A stretch of DNA of 64,000 bases, taken from the NCBI GenBank assembly GCA_963920575.1, contig OY986967.1, positions 25,375,648 through 25,439,647 on the forward strand, given 5' to 3'. Position 1 is the first letter of the stretch, and each line of letters begins with the position of its first letter. The notes under the pieces were generated by a model that saw only the letters and a program-made list of their open reading frames with translations, was not told the DNA's origin and ran no database searches. Source of the stretch: Narthecium ossifragum (Eukaryota > Streptophyta > Magnoliopsida > Dioscoreales > Nartheciaceae). Below, one piece after another: positions 55,101 to 64,000 of the stretch. Position numbers and translations under genes: made by a program.

Positions 55101-58043
55101 AACAACTCTTTCATGAACTGATGAGTTTGAGACGGAATTTCTTTGGCTCTTGACTTTTCTGCTACCCGCTCAGTTTGACAAAGTTAAAGAAGAAAATCTA
55201 TTTGGAGGAAATATAAGAAGTACACATCATAAGGGTTTTAATTAGCTAACACGTTGTTTCTAGGTACACAATGAGAGGGAGATGGATCGTGTTCTTGGTA
55301 TAGATGGCGTCCAGCTCATTGGCATTAACAACCGTGACCTTGGTATGCTTCCGCATCTGCAATAATTCACTGGAATATTGTTGCCTATGTAATGCCTGTT
55401 TTTTCTTTGACTAGTCAGAATTTTAATCCTTGTTCTATGATTATTAGTTCCCAGCTGACCTTTCTTGAGGTCAAACCAGTTTTCTACGTATGATTTACTG
55501 CTTGTGAATGAGTATGCAATTTGTTTAGTGTTCTAATTCGAGATATATGCTACACGATCTTTTTTATTGTCTAAAAGCGATGAGGTGGACATGGATAACT
55601 ATCTCATCCAAGGTTATCTACTTAGAAATATGAGAATTGCCCTGTACATTTGATTTATACGTGGTGTCAACAATGTCCATGTGTATTGATTACCTTTTTC
55701 AATTTCTCCTTGGTGTATTATTCCATCAAGAGAAATTTGATCTCGAACTGCCAAAAAACTATCACCATCCCTCTTTTTATTGACATTGAACGCTCTAGAA
55801 GAATTTTAGTGAACCGTTCCAAGTTGCATGATTTTAAATTACAGCAAACAGACAGTTAAGACAAGTTGCTAAAGGCCCTGTTAATTTTGTGAGAATCCCT
55901 TCTCTTTCCATAATTTTGGTTGGCCAGGAAACATCATTATTTCTAAGAGCTGGATTTTGAGCTTCTATCATGACCATCAGTTCATCTTATTCCTCAATCC
56001 TCATCTTAGAGTTTGGGTATTAGCCAATGCCAAGATTGATGGGCAAAAGTCGTGGATGAAGATAAACATACAGGAAGTTTGTACAGAAGCACTGTATACA
56101 TTCAGTTGGTAATTTAGAAGAAAAAGTCAGTGGTTAGCTAAATGAGCTTTGTCGAGGTAGTTGCACCATGAGTGACTGCCCTTAAGACCAAGCTACATAA
56201 TAATTAGGCTCTTGCTTCACTTGTATTCATAATTATTGGTTAATAGCCATACATTTGGGTTATGATTATGATTGGAAAAAAGTGTGAATTTCTACCTCTT
56301 TTACCTTTTATGGTAAATATATACTTCTTGGTTAATTGCAGAAACATTCACTGTTGATATCTCAAACACAAAAAAACTTTTAGAATGAGAGCGAGGTGAA
56401 ACTATCCATCAAAGGGGCATAATTGTGAGTAGGAAAAAATGGTTTTTGCCTTGATTATTTGATCACGGTGTTTAGTAGATCAGATTCATCCGTGAACTGG
56501 TACGCAATATGCATTCTGGCTCTTATTTTGAATCATTGATCATTCAGGCGGTTGGAGAATCTGCATTGTTTACTCCAGAAGACATTTCATATGTTCAAGA
56601 TGCTGGGGTAAAAGCGGTGAGTTCCTGAACTTTTCCATTTGCGCATGGTATTGCTTTCATCACTGTTACATGGTTTTCTGAGTAAATTGCATATTGGATC
56701 TGTAAGTACGCTGTTTGAATACTAACCTTTTTATAGTCGAGTGATATGCGAACTACTTTAGATTTCGAAATAAACTATGATGCAGGTCATCCTTGCTCAG
56801 CTGCAATTTCATCTATTCAGCATTATATAATCAATGGATGACATCAGTATTGTTCTTTTACATTTATTGATATCTCAGTAAGCATAAACATAAGTGATTT
56901 CTAGTCAAGCTAAAATTCAAATAGACAGTCAGAGAGCTATTTATCTAAGTGGCTATAGTTGGTGTTTTTTCTTTGTGACTTATTTGACGAAAAAACTCAC
57001 AATCCAAGTGTTTGCACTAACATGAAATTTATATTAAGGTTTGTCTCTATTGTTTCTCTAACTCTGTGTTTGATGGAGAATAAGGATTTTCTTGTTTTGC
57101 ATGTTGTATAATTATATGTCTTTCTCCAAGTGATGCTGGTAGTTTTTGTCTTCATTTTATTGGGAACAATGCCAGATGATTACAAGATATTGATTTGTTG
57201 ATACAATTATCTCTACCACAATTTTCGTAGCCATTGATTCTGTGTTAATTGTAATCTTTAGCAATTTTCCCCTCAGTGTTTCCTCTGTGTTCATCTATAA
57301 AAGTCATCTTTTAATTGCTGCACTTGTCCTTTTCGCGAAGATATATTCTTGACACACTGGACTTTGTGGCTCAAGAAAGGCTGTAAGCCCTTGCTGTATC
57401 ACACTGTTGCCTAGAGAAAAAAAAGCTTGTTTCTGACTATCACTAAAGATATTCAGTTGGGACAACTGGCTGTGCATTAAAGTAGTTGTATGTCGTTTTG
57501 CATCTAGGAGAAGTGTGAGATCTAGCAATAATGTCTCTTCACTGCCCTTCAAACTACTGGCATATTTGTATAACCTGTCTGTCAAAGTACTTACATGCTG
57601 TTACATCTTAGACATACATGGAGGAGGAGCTGATTTAAGTTCTCATGTCAGTGTAGAACTAAGAGCTCTCTTAATTTTTTAAACAATCTTAAGTGAATGC
57701 ATTTGAAATTCATTATTTTGTCTCCCATAGTTGGTGCCAGCTACAAAGAAGTTCTGAACAAGAATTGATCATGTTGCGTGGAATGGGTTTAATAGTGTAG
57801 ATCTAACCTATCGATGTTACCGCTCTCTTGATTTTAGTGTCTATATTGTGCAAGGTAGTGATGTGGTAGTGTTAATAAGACACTTTCATCTGATGGTGAA
57901 CTTATCTTTGGTTGCAACTGCTCATCTGACTTCTAATTAATACGAAAATATCATTGTAGGTCTTGGTTGGGGAATCTCTCATCAAACAAGATGATCCAGG
58001 CAAAGCAATAGCAGGTCTTTTTGGTAAAGACATATCAGTATGA
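52143..58043 (+). pseudogene. Indole-3-glycerol-phosphate synthase gene with two nonsense codons
   Basis: IGPS closes the indole ring from CdRP in plastid tryptophan synthesis. Ten exons: 52143-52313, 52967-53224, 53314-53490, 54079-54153, 54260-54304, 54421-54585, 55264-55342, 56342-56424, 56548-56616 and 57960-58043. They encode about 400 codons, the usual length: transit peptide, GIQIRRRPPTGPP, then the TIM barrel. Active-site blocks are all kept: [70 protein letters not shown]. But codon 15 of exon 2 is TAG (53009-53011) and exon 8 has TGA (56386-56388) where the family has Gly in LLEGERG. The first could be skipped with a later acceptor; the second cannot. Intron 2 is GC-AG. Either recently inactivated or affected by sequence errors. 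Confidence 0.88.
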
Positions 58044-58313
58044 AATGTATTGGGCAGCATTTAATTTCTGATTCATTGTTTCAGACCCTTAATCATTAAT
58101 CAAAGCTCTGTCCATTTATTTTTTCCACTTCTTGTTTCTGGCTCTTCTGATGCTCCTCCTTGTTGTTGAGTCCTATTTATGTTATGCCTTGCGGATGTTC
58201 TTTGCCCTCTGCTTCATATAGGAGTCAAGTGTTGCTTGCATTCATATTTTTGAAACAGAGTGCTGTGCACTGCAACTACTAATATGTGAAGGGGTTTCCA
58301 CAATTTTTTTTTT
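58044..58313. other. 3' flank of the IGPS gene
   Basis: AT-rich, ending in a T run that became the MULE's target duplication. No other feature. Confidence 0.5.
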
Positions 58314-58429
58314 GGGATATTTACTTTTGAGACCTTGAAAACTTATTAAATTACAAATGTACTCCTACAATAGTTGTATTTACATATGTACCCCTGAAAA
58401 CATTGTGATAATGTTAACCATGCCCTCCG
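58314..58429 (+). repeat. Left terminal inverted repeat of the MULE
   Basis: Starts gggatatttacttttgag; matches the reverse complement of the right end over about 116 bp with few differences ('aaacttattaaattacaaatg', 'tttacatatgtacccc'). Confidence 0.93.
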
Positions 58430-58746
58430 GTTACTAGCCGGTTAATGTTGATAGAATATGCATGGAATATGCCTAACGTCGTTAAGTTACCATTTTGAAA
58501 AGACAATTATACCCCTATGTTACCGTTGCATCGGGGGTTCACATATAAACACCACAAGTCTCCTTCTCCACTGGATCTAGGGTTCCTACTGATCCAGAGC
58601 CACGGCTTCGCCATAGCTAGCGCCTAGCCATAGCTAGGGCTTCTTCTCTAGGAAGAGAGCTCGCCCTCTCATGCAACTGTCGAATTGCAAGGGCTCGCAT
58701 CTCCCCATCCGACCCTTCTTTCGATACATTCATCACCATCTTCTCC

Positions 58747-59236
58747 ATGGCCACGCCGACGAATAGATGGGCAGCTTCTGCAACATCTTCTCCATCATTA
58801 TCAATTTGCTCGGCTTCCACCATTCTTTGCCATTGTAAAGAGCCTTGTACTATTCGCCATTCAAATCGGAGTTACAGCAAAGGAGAGGTTTCTATGACTG
58901 CCCACGATATAAGGTGCATTTCTCCCTTAATTTCTTCCTTTGTATGCAAAGAGTAAACAAAACAGGCTATTGTTCATATTTCAGAACACCGACGAGACTG
59001 GGTGTGGATTTTTTATGTGGATTGATGGTCCCGAGCACTCAACCATCGACTTGAAGCATCAGCTCAAAGAACTGGAGAAGGTGATGATGAATAGGATGAC
59101 CTCTCTCGAAGAAAGTCTGGCTACATCACAGATCATCATGGAAAAGATGGAGAAGAATGCTTTGAAGATGTCTTTTTGGTTGCGTGCTCTGTTTATGGCA
59201 ATTGTAGTAGCGTTGACGTTGGAGATTTTCCTCTAA
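58747..59236 (+). pseudogene. GRF-type zinc-finger protein with C-terminal membrane segment (MULE passenger), one frameshift
   Basis: Exons 58747-58913 and 58985-59236. Exon 1 gives CHCKEPCTIRHSNRSYSKGE; after a one-base frame slip at about 58886 it gives RGFYDCPRYK. Exon 2 continues NTDETGCGFFMWIDG. Together these form a GRF zinc finger (CxC...GxxFYxCxxx...CxFFxW), a small domain in DNA-repair and transposon-linked proteins. A coiled-coil-like segment follows (LKHQLKELEKVMMNRMTSLE), then a hydrophobic C-terminal segment (WLRALFMAIVVALTLEIFL). About 138 residues if the slip is ignored. The gene starts close to the left inverted repeat and converges on the transposase, the position mudrB holds in maize MuDR, though the proteins are unrelated. 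A sequencing error could explain the slip. Confidence 0.75.
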
Positions 59237-59967
59237 ACAGTCAAAAATTGTTTGTATCTTTGGATATTGCAAGATCATGTACAATTTTGAGATTTTCAAT
59301 ATCAATTAGGTTTGGATTTGCTACATAACTGGGAAACAGATCCCCTCCCCTGTTTTATACTGTTCCTAAGCAATTTGCATGGTTTTATTTCTTCCTTTTT
59401 TATGCATATAATTTAAATAGCATTGCAATTGAGAACCCTGGTTCGTTAGCAGTGCAGTTGTTTTATTTCTTCCTGTTTGTAAGGAGTGCTATAAAATGCA
59501 ATTACCCTGTCAATACATAACTGGGCATATGCATACAATTTCAACACATGACTGGACACACGCACACCATTTCCTTGTTAATTGAGAACCCAGCAAGTAC
59601 AAATAAACCAGACAATACATATCAGTTGCCCCTTCAATGCATACAAATTCAATACATAACAGTTATCCATTCAATGAACAATAGCCAGAACATGCTCCAT
59701 TTATTCACATAAAACACTGGCAGTACATAAAGAGACCATTAATTACTGAAACTGTGGCATTACATAAATAGACAGCTTCATATGACTATGGCAATACATA
59801 CTCCATTCATCACTTAACAGTTTGAGAACTGTCATACTAAAAGTTATCATCCACAAAATACAATCCACAAAAATAGCTTTACAGTTGGGGTATTCCATCA
59901 GACCCTTTGCAAATACCATACAGAATCCATTATATCCATTATATCTATCAGACCCTCCATGGAGGTC
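59237..59967. other. Interval between the convergent MULE genes
   Basis: AT-rich 3' regions of both genes. A motif 'caatacataactgg' and variants recur several times at about 59510-59660. No coding sequence. Confidence 0.5.
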
Positions 59968-62813
59968 CTACAGTGCTTCATCAGGGGTGTAAAGGCCCAT
60001 CCCGAAGCCATGAGGAGTCATCCCAGGTTCACTACAAATGCAAATGTTTGAGGTTAGAACTGATCAAGTGAAGGCTAAAATAAAGCAATATGAAGTACAA
60101 ATTATTTACCCATAAAACACTTGCTCTCCAGAAGTTGATGCTATTGACCCTCTTCTTGGTCTTCCCCTTCCTCTGCCTCTGCCTCTGCCAGCCTGAGGTC
60201 CACCAGTTCCCCTACCAACCCTAATTTTCCGTTTGCCTTTGTCACCCCTAGCTCCAATATTCACTATACCTCGGTCACCCCTGGGGAAAAAGATGTGAAA
60301 CTTAAAATAAATTAATACTTTCAAACACAATTAATTATATGCAAACATAGGATCCATGAATTGTTCACCTGTTGGCAGAATTGTCAGTTTCTACAGCAGA
60401 TGAGGCTTGGCTTTGAGACCCTGTAGCTCCCCTAGTCAAAGGCTCCTTACAAGTGGTCTTGTGGTGGCCCCATTTTCCACATCTCCCACACTTATGTAGC
60501 CTTTTACTCAAACCCTGTGTTTCATCTGCTCCTCGAATACGCTTCTTCTTTGGCCTGCCTCTAGGCCTCCTACTCCTTGGAGGATCCAAAGTATAACCAA
60601 GATCAATTTTCCTCCAACACTCTTTACTTGGCAAAGTACTGATGAAACCTGAGTATGCTGCCCTGTATCTGTGTCATAATGTATAGGTGTCAACATAAAG
60701 AATTGGCAATTAAGTATAGACTTAGGTAAACTGATGTACTAAAATGAGCATAATACCTTACTACAGTAAAGTAATCATCCACAAAATTATCCCAATTTGG
60801 GTTCCTCATGCGAGCTATGATGGCTGCGGCATGAATGCAAGGCAGGCCAATGAGCTGCCACCTCCTACATGTGCAGATTCTTGAGTCCAGGTCCACTTCA
60901 CATCTATCATGATCAGATTGAACCTCAGCTTGATGGTAATTAGACATTGTCACCTTATAACCTCCTACATTCCTGCTCATGTCAACTATGAACTTGTGAG
61001 CAATGGGAACCAACTTCCCCTTCCACCTAGCCGACTGCCGTCGTCGAAAATCCATTTTGATCATAAACTTCTTTCTTAGCATATCCACCAAACCTACACA
61101 AGGCATGTGCCTCTCATCTCTTACCCATGAATTGAAAGATTTTGATAGATTGTTGGTCAAGTAAGAATTCTTGCTGGTATCTGAAAAATGGTGTCTTGAC
61201 CAAGCACTCTCAATGGATTGTATTTGACTAACAACAACCTGTGAGCTTCTTCCAAGCTCTACAATAGCAGCATCATACTCATGCTTAGTACATGCCCTGG
61301 CTGCATTCCATACAGCCTCCTCAAATGCATCCCCTGGAAAGTTTTTCCTGAAGTTTTTGTAGTAGTGTCTCATGCATATCCTATGCTCTGCATTAGGAAT
61401 GATGGTATAAACTGCCTCTTTGATTCCTTTGTCTTGATCTGAGATTACTGTCAGGTGTTCCACCCTTCCATCGATTGCCTTTTTCAGCAACTCAAAGAAC
61501 CAAGACCATGCATTTCCAGTTTCAGACTCCACCACTGCAAATGCAACTAGGAACAAGCCATTGTTCCCATCTAGGGCAATAGCTGCCATAAGCTCTCCCA
61601 AGTACTTACCCTTCAAGTGGGTTGAATCAACACCCAAAAAGGGCCTACATCCCGCAATGAAGCCATCCATTGATGCTTTAAAGCAGCAGAAAAACCTCTC
61701 AAAAGTGTGATCTAGGCCTTCAGTGTACTCAATGACACTCCCTGGGTTCCTCAGTAATAGCTCCTCCCTCAAAGCAAGTATGTAACTAAAGGACTCACCT
61801 ATGTTCCCATGAACCTGCTCATATGCAAACTCTTTAGCTCTCCAACACTTCATATATGACACAACCACTTGATACCTATCCCACATGAGCTTCATAATAT
61901 CCTTGCACTTGGTCTGTGAGTTTCCTGCCACCAACAATTTGATTTTTTCACTAATCCATGCTACTGTTGCCATCTCCCCTCCAACAGCATTCTTCCCAAA
62001 ACATGTGTGAGCACCTGACACTTTCTTGATCTCAAAGGTCCTCTTATCATAAAGAATTGAAAAATGAATCCTCCAAGGACAGCTTTCTTCCTTGCACCTA
62101 ACTGTGATCCTCTCTCTGTCACTCTTGACTACATGGTACTTGTACTTATTCTTGATAGAGTCCTGTCTAAGTGCAAGTCTAAGATGGTTTCCAGTCTTGA
62201 ACTTAGCACCTACTTCCATCACAGGATCTTCATTGTCAACAGAGGTAGTGTGTCCTTCATATGAAGGCACAAAATCTGCTTCATCTTCTGATTGTGGCCC
62301 TTCCTGCTCTCCATCTTCCTCACTGCTAACTGAATGATAGTCACTGCCAACATCTACAAAGTCAGCCTCATCTTGCATGGAATCTGGGTCCTCTATGTTG
62401 ATGCCCTTGGCCTTCAATAAATCTTCCCAGTCAGGTTCCATGTCTGGTTCACAGTCATCAATTCTAACTTCCTCTTCTCCATCACCAGCTGCCTCACCAT
62501 AGAGCCTTGTGACATTCCTTTTAACTTCATCCTCTGCTCTTTCGTAAAGGTTTGGGGCATCACCAGTCACCAAAAACATCTCCACCAGCTTCTCTTCATA
62601 AGCAATAACAACATCAAGCATTCTCCTGTATTCATCTTTATTCCGAATGGCTTCATATTGTTTGGGTTTGGATCCAGGAATTACATATGACATGAGCAAC
62701 TCATTGCCAAAAGTCCATGAACATAATGCCGTTATGTCCCCTTTTAGTTCTTCTAATGTAGAATTTCTGCTATCCACTGTAAAGGTCTTCACCTTACCAC
62801 ACTCATATTTCAT
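59968..62813 (-). CDS. MULE transposase (MURA-type)
   Basis: Four exons on the minus strand: 62813-60757, 60668-60369, 60280-60110 and 60031-59968, GT-AG throughout, 863 residues without a stop. Order: PB1-like N-terminus, acidic region, MuDR DNA-binding part (VGAKFKTGNHLRLALRQDSI, RCKEESCPWRIHFSI at 201-253), then the MULE domain with D395 (FLGVDSTHLKG), D459/D461 (VISDQDKGI) and CMRHYYKNF. SWIM zinc finger: C647, C649, C659, H661. Exon 2 adds an AT-hook-like RRPRGRPKKKR and a CCHC knuckle (CGRCGKWGHHKTTC). Exon 3 is Gly/Arg-rich, and exon 4 ends GFGMGLYTPDEAL. The frame stays open 20 codons above ATG 62813 (IRLKYDGFWKK) to a possible acceptor at 62874, so a 5' exon may exist. Looks functional. 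Confidence 0.92.
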
Positions 62814-62873
62814 GGTTTGAGACTTTGTCTGTTTCTTCCAAAACCCATCATACTTGAGCCTGATATCTAGCTC

Positions 62874-63587
62874 CTAAGATGATTTTTTCTTTATAGGTAT
62901 GCTAAAGACAAAACAAAATAGAACACTTGAGTTCTACTGTGAACAAAGGATATACAAAACAAAGAAAACAATACTTCTATACTAAGAATTGAGTTTGCTA
63001 TGAACAGAGGAGACTATACCATAAACATATAATGCATAGAACAAACAAAACAATAGCCCTAATCAACACTACTACGTACAGAAGCAATAATATCGCAAAC
63101 ATTGGGTTCCTATTTGATAGTGGGTTACCTGTGGTCTTGAAGAAGAGGGATACAACCATCTTGCAATGTCCCCTCGACGGCGTACATGCCACTCAACAAG
63201 TCGTCCATTAGATCAATCAAACCCCAAAAGAACCCTAAACAAATCGATGAGGAACTAATCAAGGGAAGCCATGAGGAGTCATCCCACGATGAGAGATTAG
63301 GGTTTCTAATGCCAGTAAAGGTCATACCTTTGATGCGATCGCCGATCGACCGACCCCGTTCTCCGTCGTCGAGGAAGCCGATCCACTGGTCCAGAGAAAT
63401 CAATAAGCCGGAGATGAAATGTTTTGTAAAGATATCAACTTAGGAAACTTAGGACGTTTACTATAGAATCATTGCGTGGGAGAAACTTATGTAACGACAT
63501 GTTAATGGGGGTGGGCAATTAAGTAATTTTGCCCACCTTGGTTAACGTTTTACCCTGGTTAAGTTACATTTCTGTACGGACTTGGAC
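62874..63587 (-). other. 5' region of the MULE transposase gene
   Basis: Contains the presumed leader, perhaps a 5' exon ending at a GT near 63127 (acag/gtaacc). A 92-residue open frame (63125-63403, minus) lies here, but it does not join in frame to the main exon with the sites I see, so I do not call it coding. Confidence 0.45.
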
Positions 63588-63703
63588 GGAGGGGTATGGT
63601 TAATATTATCATAATGTTTTAAGGGGTACATATGTAAATACAAAGATTGTAAGGGTACATTTGTAATTTAATAAGTTTTTAAGATCTCAAAAGTAAATAT
63701 CTC
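63588..63703 (-). repeat. Right terminal inverted repeat of the MULE
   Basis: Partner of 58314-58429; ends agtaaatatctc next to a T run. Confidence 0.93.
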
Positions 63704-64000
63704 TTTTTTTTTTTTACTGATTGATCATTGATGGAAATTAAATTGCAATGCTCATCACCTGATAAATTTGAAAGTAACCATAATTCCATTATCTTTTGAG
63801 ATGAATTTTGAAACATTGGAGCTGTTCATCTGTGTCACAGAGTGTGATGAGGTCATGAAATAGACAGGACAGCACCACAGCTCGCTGGAGATGCGTTTTG
63901 GGGATTTTCCCTGCTTATTTTAGAATCGGCAACCAAACAAATTTTTTAAAGTGGGAATAAGAATCATCAAAAATAAAATATGAGTATCTTACCTTTTAGG
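63704..64000. other. No gene seen
   Basis: Flank of the MULE. From about 63925 'ggcaaccaaacaaat' looks like the edge of another DNA transposon that continues outside the window. Confidence 0.35.

Larger units (their letters stand above)
58314..63703 (-). mobile_element. MULE (Mutator-like) element, 5.4 kb, two convergent genes
   Basis: Long inverted repeats (58314-58429 and 63588-63703) define the ends; outside both is a run of at least nine T, consistent with a 9-bp target duplication. Inside are a MURA-type transposase gene on the minus strand and a GRF-type zinc-finger gene on the plus strand, each starting near one end and pointing inward. Inserted about 270 bp downstream of the IGPS stop codon. 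Confidence 0.93.

Noticed and set aside
63125..63403. 92-codon minus-strand frame upstream of the MULE transposase
   Set aside because: I could not join it in frame with the main exon through credible splice sites, and it has no recognisable domain.

Overview
The window looks like nuclear DNA of a flowering plant. It has intron-split host genes with AT-rich introns, GC-rich intronless UDP-glycosyltransferase genes, and a dense mix of plant transposon families: Copia, a tRNA-Asp-primed Ty3/gypsy element, L1 LINEs, hAT, PIF/Harbinger and MULE. The very GC-rich UGT genes lean towards a monocot, but nothing here fixes the species. There are two 200-bp assembly gaps (4930-5129 and 33005-33204). 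Most of the window is transposon or tandem repeat, and host genes are a minority.

Layout. 0-4.8 kb: MITE end and a decayed BED-type hAT transposase. 5.4-6.8 kb: internally deleted Copia element with two LTRs. 6.9-12.8 kb: complete non-autonomous gypsy element on the minus strand with exact GCTAT target duplications. 13.5-15.1 kb: ZMYM1-type hAT remnants. 15.2-16.6 kb: UGT gene (minus). 16.8-17.7 kb: 5'-truncated L1. 18.8-23.1 kb: PIF/Harbinger element whose transposase and Myb-like genes both read open. 25.0-28.4 kb: fragments of two unrelated host genes (PMT-like methyltransferase and PPR protein), the second split by a 2.8-kb solo LTR. 28.4-30.6 kb: two minisatellites. 31.4-32.7 kb: second UGT (plus). 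33.2-35.8 kb: tandem duplications and MITEs. 35.9-39.5 kb: long L1. 39.8-41.4 kb: Tourist-like element carrying a 62-bp tandem array.

The right-hand third holds the host genes: a conserved three-exon gene predicted to be mitochondrial (41.6-43.5 kb), a pTAC14-like SET-domain gene that lacks its catalytic middle (44.1-47.3 kb), an aspartic-protease fragment running into a pyrimidine minisatellite (48.4-49.8 kb), and a ten-exon tryptophan-pathway gene, indole-3-glycerol-phosphate synthase, with two nonsense codons (52.1-58.0 kb). Downstream of it sits a 5.4-kb MULE (58.3-63.7 kb) with 116-bp terminal inverted repeats and two convergent genes: a MURA-type transposase and a small GRF-type zinc-finger membrane protein.

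The two UGTs belong to one family, most like UGT708 C-glycosyltransferases, and lie divergently about 15 kb apart with transposons between them. The strongest leads are the two-gene MULE, the intact Harbinger pair, the UGT708-like pair, the gutted pTAC14-like gene and the IGPS gene with nonsense codons. All calls rest on reading the sequence and on remembered family features; no searches were run.
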